Assembly: GCA_964438515.1 (NCBI GenBank)
Contig: CAYTLK010000010.1
Span: 1 to 64,000, forward strand
Length of the DNA: 64,000 nucleotides
Direction: 5' to 3'
DNA from: RGIG3701 sp964438515
GTDB taxonomy: Bacteria; Planctomycetota; Planctomycetia; Pirellulales; Thermoguttaceae
Part shown: positions 51,558 through 59,841 of the stretch, piece after piece
How the letters are laid out: each line of letters begins with the position of its first letter
How positions within the stretch are numbered: the stretch's first letter is position 1
The notes under the pieces: model-generated
The model's database searches: none
What the model saw: the letters and a program-made list of their open reading frames with translations, nothing else
Told to the model about the DNA's origin: nothing
Made by a program: the position numbers and the translations under genes

Positions 51558-51586
51558 TTGACTTTTTCAGAACAAATCGCTATAAT
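51558..51586 (+). promoter_or_regulatory. Promoter of the GrpB-like gene (promoter-leader module copy 2)
   Basis: TTGACT, 17 bases, perfect TATAAT. The next 53 bases, ending CAAGTGGAATC, match the leader of the GH20-like gene at 46666-46718. Confidence 0.8.
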
Positions 51587-51661
51587 TCATTTATCGTACA
51601 AAATATGACGCAAATTTTGCGAAAATTTCAAGTGGAATCCATGTCGAGAGGAACGCCATCC

Positions 51662-52255
51662 ATGAAACTTTCAGAGAGAACACTCGAAGAGCTATGGCAA
51701 CTTTTTCCGATTCTTCTTCAACCATACAATCAGGAATGGCCCCAATGGTATGCAGAGGAAGTAAACGGACTGCATGCGGTTTTGAAGCAGAAGGAATTCC
51801 GAGTTCGTCACATCGGCAGCACATCCGTACCCGGATTGACCGCGAAACCGACCGTCGATATTCTTTTGGAAATCCCCATTGAAGATCAACGTTCACAGAT
51901 GGAGCCTCTTCTGATGAAGTATGGATATTGTACCATAGCTTTTACGGAAGAACCTCCATGGCGCTGGGATCTTTGCAAGGGGTATACGGAACAAGGGTTT
52001 GCCGCAAAAGTGTTTCATCTCCATGTTCGTCGTTTCGGTGATTGGGACGAGCCGTATTTTTGCGAATATTTACGTAAACATCCTGAAATTGCTGCTGAAT
52101 ACGTACAATTGAAGACCGTATTGGCGGCAAAGTTCAAATACAATCGCGATGCGTATACCGAGGCAAAAGGCGAGTTCATCCGTCAGAAAACCTTTGCCGC
52201 CAGAGCGGAGTTGCAAAATATTGAGGAAGAATGTCGTAAAGACTCCGATGTATGA
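51662..52255 (+). CDS. GrpB-family (UPF0157) nucleotidyltransferase-like protein
   Basis: The protein has 197 residues from the ATG at 51662 (AGAGGA nine bases upstream). Earlier in-frame ATGs at 51605 and 51641 lie in the conserved leader and are unlikely. The family core is YNQEWPQWYAEEV, RVRHIGSTSVPGLTAKPTVDILLEI (GS...D-x-D nucleotidyltransferase pattern), FHLHVRRFGD and KYNRDAYTEAKGEFI. The biochemical role of the family is not well defined. It is divergent from the pilin operon. Confidence 0.88.
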   Translation: MKLSERTLEELWQLFPILLQPYNQEWPQWYAEEVNGLHAVLKQKEFRVRHIGSTSVPGLTAKPTVDILLEIPIEDQRSQMEPLLMKYGYCTIAFTEEPPWRWDLCKGYTEQGFAAKVFHLHVRRFGDWDEPYFCEYLRKHPEIAAEYVQLKTVLAAKFKYNRDAYTEAKGEFIRQKTFAARAELQNIEEECRKDSDV

Positions 52256-52396
52256 ATTTGTACCGTGACGGTAACAAAACGTTCCCGTCATGTCGTAACG
52301 TCCGTGGGGAGTGGGGCTTTTTTCAAGCCACCCCTCTCCCGGAAAACTTGTATAATCAATACTCCTAATTTTAAAACTGTTTTTTCAAGTGGAATC
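52256..52396. repeat. Dispersed intergenic repeat, copy C
   Basis: Bases 52272-52309 are similar to 3366-3401 (AACAAAACG-TCCCGT-ATGT...CGTGGGG). A G/C hairpin at 52306-52340 follows, similar to that at 31028-31067. TATAAT (52351-52356) and CAAGTGGAATC (52386-52396) come next, and the latter ends the two promoter-leader modules elsewhere. Confidence 0.6.
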
Positions 52397-52406
52397 AGCA
52401 AATTCA

Positions 52407-53873
52407 TTAAAAGTTGAAGTATTGATGCGCATTGTGGTAGCTGACGTCCGCAACCAGGGAGCCGAGCAGCGCCTCATCGTTGGGAAGAAGACCTTTTGCA
52501 ACGTCATTTCCAAGCATGTTGCAAAGTATGCGGCGGAAATATTCGTGACGCGTGTACGAAAGGAAAGAACGACTGTCCGTCAGCATCCCGACGAAACGAC
52601 GCAACAGACCCAATGCAGAAAGAACGTTCATCTGCGTCTCCATCCCGTCTTTTTGATCGAGAAACCACCAGCCCGACCCGAACTGGATTTTACCAGGCGT
52701 CACGCCGTCCTGGAAGTTTCCAAGCATTGTACCGACGACGTGATTGTAAATCGGATTCAGATTGTAAAGAATCGTGCGAGTCAGTTTTTCCTCACGATCC
52801 AGCGAGTCGAGAAAGCGCGACATTGCAAGAGCCGCGTCGCCGTCGCCGATGGAATCGAAACCCGAATCAGGTCCCAAAGCCTCAAATTTACGGGAATTAT
52901 TGTTCCGCATCGCGCCGAAATGGAACTGCTGCGTCCATCCGAATTCATGATTCATTTTCGCCAATTCGTGCAGAACACGCCACTGAAACGCATTCGTTTC
53001 GGAAAAATCAAGTTTTACACTTCGGTCGGAAAGGAGCTTTTGGAACGTTTTATCGACACCGGCACGCTCAAATTCCGGCATCAATTTTCCGTTTCCGTCG
53101 AGTTCGCAGAGGGGAAAAAGTCCGAGTCCGTGGTCGGAAAGACGGCATCCGACGGCGTTAAAATAAACGTAACGGTCGTGAAGTGCGTCGATAAAACCGT
53201 CAAAATCCCGAATCTTTCGGTCCGTCACTGCTTCGAGTTTCTCGAACCACGGAAAAAAGACGCCGGGTCGGTCGATCGCCATTGCTTTGTCGGGGCGAAA
53301 CGTAGGAAGAACGCGCGGTTTGAAGGCTCCGGAGGCGTTATCGGCTGCGATTTTCTTGTGAAATTCCAACGAATCGACGGGATCGTCGGTGGTGCAGACC
53401 GTCTCGACTTTCATTTGCGTCATAATTCCGCGTGCAGAACATTCAGGCGTCGCAAGAATGGCGTTGCAGTCGTCCCAAATCGAGTCGGCAGTTGCGGGAG
53501 AAAGAACGCGATCGTGGATTCCAAAAGGACGATTCAATTCGAGGTGCGTCCAGTGGTACAGCGGATTCCGAAGCGTGTACGGAACCGTCTCGGCCCATTT
53601 GTCGTATTTTTCGCGATCGGAAGCATCGCCGGTGCAAAAACGTTCCGCCACTCCGTTACTGCGCATCGCCCGCCATTTGTAGTGGTCGCCGTACAGCCAA
53701 ATTTGTGCCAAATTTTCGTAACGTTTATCTTCTGCGACTTCCTGAGGCGGTAAATGGCAGTGATAGTCGATAATCGGAAGGTCTTTGGCGTATTCGTGGT
53801 AGAGGACGCGAGCCAGTTCCGTTTCGAGGAGGAAATTTTCATGAATAAAAGGAGTTTTCAGTTTGGGATACAC
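52407..53873 (-). CDS. uxaC: Glucuronate isomerase
   Basis: The enzyme converts glucuronate to fructuronate and galacturonate to tagaturonate. The protein has 488 residues from a GTG at 53873 (AGGTG upstream); an ATG at 53915 adds 14 residues and has poorer support. It opens KTPFIHENFLLETELARVLYHEYAKDLPIIDYHCHLPPQEVAED, with the HxH metal motif, and has LAQIWLYGDHYKWRAMRSNGV and TPECSARGIMTQM, all typical. Uronate use fits the GH28-like enzyme at 31997. No uxaA or uxuA is nearby. Confidence 0.93.
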   Translation of the reverse strand: MYPKLKTPFIHENFLLETELARVLYHEYAKDLPIIDYHCHLPPQEVAEDKRYENLAQIWLYGDHYKWRAMRSNGVAERFCTGDASDREKYDKWAETVPYTLRNPLYHWTHLELNRPFGIHDRVLSPATADSIWDDCNAILATPECSARGIMTQMKVETVCTTDDPVDSLEFHKKIAADNASGAFKPRVLPTFRPDKAMAIDRPGVFFPWFEKLEAVTDRKIRDFDGFIDALHDRYVYFNAVGCRLSDHGLGLFPLCELDGNGKLMPEFERAGVDKTFQKLLSDRSVKLDFSETNAFQWRVLHELAKMNHEFGWTQQFHFGAMRNNNSRKFEALGPDSGFDSIGDGDAALAMSRFLDSLDREEKLTRTILYNLNPIYNHVVGTMLGNFQDGVTPGKIQFGSGWWFLDQKDGMETQMNVLSALGLLRRFVGMLTDSRSFLSYTRHEYFRRILCNMLGNDVAKGLLPNDEALLGSLVADVSYHNAHQYFNF

Positions 53874-54033
53874 GTTTTCACCTGTAAAATTTGAAGCGGG
53901 AATCCGCCCCCGCATCGGTTTGCGGCGGTGAATTCCTCACAAGGATACTTTTTTGATTTTAGTTTTGATTCTTGCTTTGATTTTTGTTCCAGTTTGAAGG
54001 AAACTTCATACAGTATTATATAATGTTGAATCT

Positions 54034-54061
54034 ATTGTACCGAGTTGTTCAGAAAAATCAA
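54034..54061 (-). promoter_or_regulatory. uxaC: Promoter of uxaC
   Basis: On the minus strand TTGATT, 16 bases, TACAAT. It sits about 160 bases upstream of the GTG start, in a 336-base gap that otherwise holds T-rich and AAC-rich short repeats (about 53950-53990 and 54145-54195) and no ORF. Confidence 0.55.
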
Positions 54062-54209
54062 GGGCCGGAAATGGGAAACTGGCGATTATCGCAAAAAAAC
54101 TCCGGAACAAATCGCGTCTCTTCAGGGGAAAATCAATCCGGTTCAACACAACGAAACAACATGAAACACGACGAAATAACACGAAACAACAAATCGTTGG
54201 TTCCGTATT

Positions 54210-55187
54210 TCACGTGCTGTAAATCCACTTTCCGACGCATAATGCAGCAAAAAAAAGTGCGATGATTCCCAGCGCGTACGACAGAGTGCAAGCAACGAGT
54301 ACGAGTGCCGCATCCACCATAAAAACCGTAAAAAGCAACTGTTTTACGACCTGTTGCACATGCAGCGGACCGTGAAAATACGCCTCAATCGCTCGAAACG
54401 ACAGAAAAACCATCAAAAAAACAAATAAAATCGGCCAGCGCCACTCCTGCGTCAAAAAAAGAGGCGCGACACTTCCGGGACGCCACGCCGCCAATTGCGT
54501 CGGAAAATGAATCAAAAGCGCCAAACCGCCCGACAAAAGCAGAACGGAAAACAGCATCGCAGCAGCGCCGGGACGCCGAACCCCCGCTTCAGGCGCGTCC
54601 TCCGTCTCGCACCGCGCATAAAATGTAACCCCTGAAATGTAGAGCGTGAGCGCCAGAGGATACAGCAAAAGCGGAGATTGAACGAGTTCCGCAAAGGGTT
54701 GAAAGGCAAAAAGAGCCAGAACATTCAATCCGCGGCAAAGTCCCATCACGAACGGACCCATCGGCGTGTTTTTCAAAACAGCGTCGTACAGCCACACGCA
54801 CGCTGCAACTCCCAGCGCAATCAATCCCGGTAAAACGCCCGACCCGAGAAAACCTGGAACGAAAAACAAAAATATTCCAAACAAAAGAAGGAATTTCCCG
54901 ACCCTTCGAGCCGTGGAAAGCGCAATACGTCCGGAAGGAATGGGACGATTGGAACGTAAAATCGCGTCTTCTTCCGCATCGTAAACATCATTCAAAATCA
55001 TTCCCGCCCAATAAAGCGAGAGCGAGCCGCAGCCTGCCGCGATGAAAGACGTCAGCATTTTTAAGGAGGAAAATCCAAAAATGAACTGCGTAAGAAACGC
55101 AACGGTCAGCACGTCCGCCGCGAGCGCAAACGTGTTGGGAAAACGCACCAGCTGGAACCAGGGATAAATTTTTTTCATGATTTTCAT
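54210..55187 (-). CDS. UbiA-family prenyltransferase
   Basis: The protein has 325 residues with eight or nine membrane helices. The first Asp-rich motif is NDVYDAEED (N-D-x2-D-x3-D), followed by RPIPSGRIALSTARRVG, as in UbiA-type aromatic or sugar prenyltransferases. The opening FQLVRFPNTFALAADVLTVAF resembles EboC-like members more than menaquinone enzymes, in my reading. It is the last gene of a run of glycan genes on the minus strand, which makes a lipid-carrier or glycolipid role possible. Confidence 0.82.
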   Translation of the reverse strand: MKIMKKIYPWFQLVRFPNTFALAADVLTVAFLTQFIFGFSSLKMLTSFIAAGCGSLSLYWAGMILNDVYDAEEDAILRSNRPIPSGRIALSTARRVGKFLLLFGIFLFFVPGFLGSGVLPGLIALGVAACVWLYDAVLKNTPMGPFVMGLCRGLNVLALFAFQPFAELVQSPLLLYPLALTLYISGVTFYARCETEDAPEAGVRRPGAAAMLFSVLLLSGGLALLIHFPTQLAAWRPGSVAPLFLTQEWRWPILFVFLMVFLSFRAIEAYFHGPLHVQQVVKQLLFTVFMVDAALVLVACTLSYALGIIALFFAALCVGKWIYST

Positions 55188-55296
55188 TTTACTTTATGTG
55201 CAAATTTCTGTGCTTCTTGGTTTACGAGTTTCTGGGTTTTAAAATCCGTTTTGATTATTTTTTATCGATATATTATTTTCGATTAACCGTCCTATT

Positions 55297-56055
55297 TTAC
55301 GATTCTTCCCGTTTTTTCCGAGCCGCAACAGCAAAACCAAGGGCAAAATCGGGCGAAACCCACGTTAGTTTTTGTAAAAAAGGAAGTTTTCCAAAAAAAG
55401 CAGGAATCTTTTGGAAAAGCTTGGCCATAAAAGTCCCGCATTGAGGATAGCGGCAAAAGGAAATTTTCGCGAGAATGTCCGCCACAACATCCAGCGCCGC
55501 TCCGCACGACCGTTCCTCCACCATTTCAAAACCCGCGTCTTCCAGCATTCGGTGAAGCGCGAAGGGGGTGTAACGAAAATAATCGTACGGCGCCTCATGA
55601 ACCCAATAATGAAACGGAACATTTAAAAGTAAAATCCCATCCGATTTTAAAATACGATTCATTTCCCGCAAAAAATTTTTCGGTTCATACAAATGTTCCA
55701 ACACGTCCGAACACAGTATCGTATCGACCGACTCCGACTCCACTCCAGGAATCGGTACGCAATTCAAATCGGCTGAAATATCGAGGTGGGGATTCTTGTG
55801 CAAAGAATTTTCCCAATCGATCGCGACGACTTCCGCCGCAAAATCACGATACAAACCGTACATCGGAAGATTTCCGCACCCCACATCCGCCAGTGTGCCG
55901 CGACAGTAACGCGGAATCCACTCGCTGTAAATTTTCCCAACCGCATCTGCAACCAGTCGGCTGCTCACAAGCAGATGGGTTGTGTTGTGTGTCGCACGCA
56001 ATATTTTGTCGTGAAGCTCATATTTCGTAGGGGTCCATGTTTCTGAAGATTTCAT
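55297..56055 (-). CDS. Class I SAM-dependent methyltransferase
   Basis: The protein has 252 residues from the ATG at 56055 (AAGGA upstream). Motif I is LADVGCGNLPMYGLY, the acidic beta-2 end is AIDWE, motif IV DTILCSDVLEHL is followed by EPKNFLREMNRILKSDGILLLNVPF, and PYDYFRYTPFALHRMLEDAGF is typical of methyltransferases found in glycan loci. The substrate is unknown. Confidence 0.85.
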   Translation of the reverse strand: MKSSETWTPTKYELHDKILRATHNTTHLLVSSRLVADAVGKIYSEWIPRYCRGTLADVGCGNLPMYGLYRDFAAEVVAIDWENSLHKNPHLDISADLNCVPIPGVESESVDTILCSDVLEHLYEPKNFLREMNRILKSDGILLLNVPFHYWVHEAPYDYFRYTPFALHRMLEDAGFEMVEERSCGAALDVVADILAKISFCRYPQCGTFMAKLFQKIPAFFGKLPFLQKLTWVSPDFALGFAVAARKKREES

Positions 56056-56223
56056 TCTCGCCGTTCCTTTAAGGTTCTTTTGGTCCTGCTGGTTCTGCAA
56101 ACACTCGATCTGGCTCGCCGCGCATTATTGTACGAACCACATTTGATTCAACATCTATTTTTGTACATCCTATTTTTGATTAAATTATGTTTATCGTACG
56201 AGCAGTTTTTGATTTATATCATA

Positions 56224-57132
56224 TTATTGCACAGATTTCAGCTCGTCGCGAAACTCCGGAAAGTACTGTAAAAGCTGATGAAATTGCGCGTCATTCCGTC
56301 CGCCGTCGATGTTTTGCAGTAAAAGTGCGCCATCTTGAGTATTTTCCACAATTTTTGCATTCGTTTGCGCGTAACGTACAAGCCGAACACAAACGCCGCG
56401 ACGTTTCAGCATCGTCCAAAACCACAAATCGTCCGCTTGAGGTGCAAGCATTTGAAAAAGATCCGCCCGACATACATCCGAATGAAAAATGTGGGGCGGA
56501 TAAAGTACGCCTCCAAATCCAACACCCATGTTTCTCGGATGAACATTTTCCTCACAAACATACGCCCACTGCGCGTACGGCGAGGGTTCCCCCTCCGAAT
56601 TCCACGTCATTCTGCGTACCGCATGCGCCTGAATCTCGAAAGGATGATTCTCGTACGAATTAACAAGTCTTTTGAGCCACGTCCGCTCGTAATAAATATC
56701 GTCGTCAGCCGTCACCAGAATATCGTCTGGAAATTCTTTCAGCGCGGGAACAAGTTTTTTGTAGGAGCGCAAGTCGGGGGACGTCCAACGAATCGACAGT
56801 CCCAGCGGAACGAGATTCAAAAGGGATTCCGGAAGATCCTTTTCGCGATTCGGAAACTGAGTTTCCGCGAGCCAAAGCAGGACCCCGTCCGGCCGAAATG
56901 TTTGACGCAGCAGCGTGTGAATCGTACGATATACAGTGGCGATGCGGTCCGGATACGATGTGAGCGTCACAAGGATGCGTGGTTTGTGCGGTTTTTTCGT
57001 CAGTCCGAATTTTTTCGCTTCCACAAACGGAAAGTAATCGACGTACCATCCCCGTCCGATTCCGAACGGTTTAAGTACACGTTTCAAAAATCGTTTGATT
57101 GGAAGTTTAATTTCGTCTGATACAAAATTCAT
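56224..57132 (-). CDS. GT-A-type glycosyltransferase
   Basis: The protein has 302 residues from the ATG at 57132 (GGAGAG upstream); an in-frame extension through NRENRENRGN is repeat-derived and probably untranslated. KPRILVTLTSYPDRIATVYRTIHTLLRQT resembles a GT-A start, and ILVTADDDIYY has the DxD metal motif. NMGVGFGGVLYPP and ADDLWFWTMLKRRGV complete the acceptor side. It may use a galactofuranose or other sugar nucleotide. It lies next to glf. Confidence 0.78.
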   Translation of the reverse strand: MNFVSDEIKLPIKRFLKRVLKPFGIGRGWYVDYFPFVEAKKFGLTKKPHKPRILVTLTSYPDRIATVYRTIHTLLRQTFRPDGVLLWLAETQFPNREKDLPESLLNLVPLGLSIRWTSPDLRSYKKLVPALKEFPDDILVTADDDIYYERTWLKRLVNSYENHPFEIQAHAVRRMTWNSEGEPSPYAQWAYVCEENVHPRNMGVGFGGVLYPPHIFHSDVCRADLFQMLAPQADDLWFWTMLKRRGVCVRLVRYAQTNAKIVENTQDGALLLQNIDGGRNDAQFHQLLQYFPEFRDELKSVQ

Positions 57133-57211
57133 AAAACTCTCCGATTCCCACAGATTCCCACGATTTTCTCGATTTTCTCGATTTTTGGACTTTTGGACTT
57201 TCAAAACTCAA

Positions 57212-58507
57212 TCACGAAATTTTCAGGCGATCAAACAACTGCAGCGCCTGTTCCACCGTTCGATCGATATTAATGTATCGATACAAACCTAACCGTCCGA
57301 GGAAAAATAGGTTCGGAACCGTCGCAGCAAGAGACGCGTAACGTCCGTAAAGCGCTGCGCTTTCCGTTCCCGGTATCGGGTAGTACCTCTCGTTTTTCCC
57401 GCGTTCAAAAGGTTGCGAGTATTCGTACGCTATTCGTGTTTTTGACCCTTTTGGGGGCTGAAAATTCCACGCTCGAATCTGTTCAAACTCCAGCGCTCTT
57501 GTAAAATCGAAATTATTCGGGTAGTTTACGACGACATTCGGAAGCGCAAACGGCTGCTCGCACGTCTGAAACTTCCAGCGCAAACTCCTGTACGGAAGCT
57601 CCCCGAACTTGAAATCAAAATATTCATCGACCGCACCCGTGTAAATTATACGACGAAAAGCAGAAAGTTCCGTCTTTTTTAAGTTTTTTGCGGTTTTTCC
57701 GCCCTTCACGTCTGCAAAGTCTGTCTCCAGCACGGTTTCGATGTTTGGATGGTCGAGCATTCGCCGAACGAGATGTGTAAAATTAACCGTCCCAGTTTCA
57801 TCAATTGGAAGCCCCTGAAAACGGTCAGAAAAATATCGATCATCGCGACTTATGACGACGGGAACACGTTCTGTAACGCTTTTTGAAAGTTCGTCCGGCC
57901 GCAGCCCCCACTGTTTCTGCGTGTAATGAAGAAAAACATTTTCGTACACATAATCTGCGAGGAAAATCAAGTCGGAATCCTCGGATTTACGCAGTTCCAA
58001 AATGGGAATTCGTTTCCCGTACGAGAAACGTTCTAACAGTTTTTGCGTCAGTTTTTCAGCAAGAATTTTTGGGAAAAGCGCCTCAATGGAGTTCAAATTA
58101 AACGGAATGGGAACGATTTTTCCTTCAACCACCCCCACGACGCGGTGCATGTATAGATTCCAGTTCGTGAACCGACTCAAAAATTTCCAAACCTCTTCAT
58201 TTTGCGTGTGAAACAGGTGCGCACCGTATTCCTGCATGTACCCGAATTCCGGGTCCAGACGGTCAAAACAATTTCCCGCAACGTGGTTTCGCCGATCAAT
58301 CAGAAGAACTTTTTCGTTCATTTCCTCCGCAATTTTTCGTGCAGCAGCGACGCCAGAAAATCCGGCTCCCACCACGAGAGTCACAGGAACGGACTGCGTT
58401 TTTTCTTTTATTATTGTATTTTTTGCCGAATTTTTTACTGTATTTTTTACTGTATTTTTTACAGCCTTCCGTACTGTATTCTTTACTTCATTCCTTGTTT
58501 CATTCAT
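57212..58507 (-). CDS. glf: UDP-galactopyranose mutase
   Basis: This flavoenzyme converts UDP-galactopyranose to UDP-galactofuranose. The protein has 431 residues: FAD motif VVGAGFSGVAAARKI (residues 45-59), DRRNHVAGNCFD, YGAHLFHTQNEEVWKFL, and VPIPFNLNSIEALF. The first ~38 residues are an extension of K/N/T/V repeats (VKNTVKNTVKNSAKNT) encoded by a 12-base tandem repeat. Because the ATG has a strong GAGGAGG nine bases upstream, the extension seems to be translated. It points to galactofuranose in the surface glycan of this locus. Confidence 0.93.
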   Translation of the reverse strand: MNETRNEVKNTVRKAVKNTVKNTVKNSAKNTIIKEKTQSVPVTLVVGAGFSGVAAARKIAEEMNEKVLLIDRRNHVAGNCFDRLDPEFGYMQEYGAHLFHTQNEEVWKFLSRFTNWNLYMHRVVGVVEGKIVPIPFNLNSIEALFPKILAEKLTQKLLERFSYGKRIPILELRKSEDSDLIFLADYVYENVFLHYTQKQWGLRPDELSKSVTERVPVVISRDDRYFSDRFQGLPIDETGTVNFTHLVRRMLDHPNIETVLETDFADVKGGKTAKNLKKTELSAFRRIIYTGAVDEYFDFKFGELPYRSLRWKFQTCEQPFALPNVVVNYPNNFDFTRALEFEQIRAWNFQPPKGSKTRIAYEYSQPFERGKNERYYPIPGTESAALYGRYASLAATVPNLFFLGRLGLYRYINIDRTVEQALQLFDRLKIS

Positions 58508-58524
58508 TTCAGCCCCCTCCTCTT

Positions 58525-59586
58525 TTATTTTCGTTCAGAATTCATCGTCGTCTGAAGCAGGTGTGAGTGCGGAATTAATCGACGAACCAGCGCGTCTGCC
58601 AGTCGATATTTCAAAACCTTCAGCCGCGCAATCTGACGTTCCAAAAACGTTCCGTACAAGGAAAGAAAAAATGCTTTTTCCATCGGATAGAGCGGAATTT
58701 TACCACTTTTCAGCAGTTCCAACTCCCCAGGAAGCACTCTTCTGCAAATTTCTTGCCGAAATTTCCGGCGGTCAGAGCGCGCAACCCAATGGTAGTATGC
58801 GACGAATGTTTGAATCCATTTCGTCTGCATTGCACGATTCAAAAACGGCTCCGACAGTCCTGATGTACAAAAATCTTCATACATCGCGTTAAACGTTTGA
58901 GGAATAAAAATTCGACGATAAAACATCTTTGGATTCGTCGTAATTCCGCAGCCGAGACGATATTCATACAACGCTTCAGGAAGAACCGCATATTTATTTG
59001 CAAAGCAGGCGGATTTCAATCCGAAGGGGACGTCGTCAAAAAAAATGCCGGGAATGAAATAAATTTGATTTTTTTCGATGAATTCACGGCGATAAATCTG
59101 ATTCCAAATAACCGTCCCGCAATATTCGCGTGCGTCCCAGCAACGCATTTTGTCTGTAATTTCGCCTCGCGGTACTAAATCAAATCGAAAGTTTTTGTTG
59201 TTTTCGCCGTCAAACCAGCTGAAAAAGAAAAGCACCACATCCGCATCCGACTCTTTCGCCCTCGCGAAACTTTTTTCGCACATCGTCGGATCCAGAAGAT
59301 CGTCGGAATCCAAAAAAGCAATATATTCCCCGCGAGCAACCTTCATTCCAGCATTCCGGGCGGCGGGAACTCCCGCGTTTTTCTGGTGAATAATTACAAA
59401 ACGCGAGTCTTTTGCCGCATATTCATCAAGGATTTTCGGACAGGAATCCGTTGCGCCGTCATCAATACAAATGAACTCAATCTCCCGAAGTGTTTGATTT
59501 ACGGCTGAATCCAGTGACGCACGTAAATATTGTTCCACATTGTAAACGGGAATGATGATCGATATTTTAGGGTCGAAAGTATTCAT
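58525..59586 (-). CDS. Family 2 glycosyltransferase
   Basis: The protein has 353 residues. The GT2 fold starts ISIIIPVYNVEQYLRASLDSAVNQTL, with FICIDDGATDSC, GVPAARNAGMKVARGEYIAFLDSDDLLDPTM (DxD) and VVLFFFSWFDG. The C-terminal ~100 residues are helical and basic, without membrane spans. It ends 17 bases before glf and is likely in one operon with it. Confidence 0.9.
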   Translation of the reverse strand: MNTFDPKISIIIPVYNVEQYLRASLDSAVNQTLREIEFICIDDGATDSCPKILDEYAAKDSRFVIIHQKNAGVPAARNAGMKVARGEYIAFLDSDDLLDPTMCEKSFARAKESDADVVLFFFSWFDGENNKNFRFDLVPRGEITDKMRCWDAREYCGTVIWNQIYRREFIEKNQIYFIPGIFFDDVPFGLKSACFANKYAVLPEALYEYRLGCGITTNPKMFYRRIFIPQTFNAMYEDFCTSGLSEPFLNRAMQTKWIQTFVAYYHWVARSDRRKFRQEICRRVLPGELELLKSGKIPLYPMEKAFFLSLYGTFLERQIARLKVLKYRLADALVRRLIPHSHLLQTTMNSERK

Positions 59587-59730
59587 TTTAACTCCGTGTA
59601 TGGATTCTGTGCATTCTATTTTTGATTTAATTTCGAAATCTGTTCATTTTCCAAGTATTTCAAAACGAACCGTCTCTTCAAATTTTCACTCTCGCATTTC
59701 CTCGTCACTCTCATGCGGAAACACAAGAGC

Positions 59731-59768
59731 GGTGAGGAATGTTTTTGAGGGAAGTAAAAACATTCACC
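59731..59768. repeat. Hairpin with TTTTTGAGG-GTAAAAA core, copy 1
   Basis: The stem GGTG...AATGTTTTT / AAAAACATT...CACC encloses GAGGGAAGT. A second copy of the core lies at 61184-61206 on the other side of the next gene. This one is 73 bases downstream of that gene's stop (minus strand) and may act as a terminator. No ORF is seen in the 255-base gap. Confidence 0.6.
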
Positions 59769-59841
59769 TTGATTCCATGTGCGAATTCTGTACATATACG
59801 ATTTGATTATATATTGAAAATCGTTCGTTTCTTTATGATTT

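Noticed and set aside
51605..51661. Upstream in-frame ATG starts for the GrpB-like gene
   Set aside because: They fall within the conserved promoter-leader module and lack ribosome sites; the ATG at 51662 has AGAGGA.
52389..53753. 454-codon open frame antisense to uxaC
   Set aside because: It is Arg/His-rich, without family motifs, and mirrors a clear enzyme gene. Similar long antisense frames lie opposite uvrA, argS, the F420H2-dehydrogenase-beta-like gene and the GH28-like gene, and arise from codon usage.
53984..54265. 93-codon ORF in the gap between the UbiA-type gene and uxaC
   Set aside because: It lies across AAC/GAAAC short repeats and the uxaC promoter; the translation is Asn/Lys/Arg-rich without a domain.
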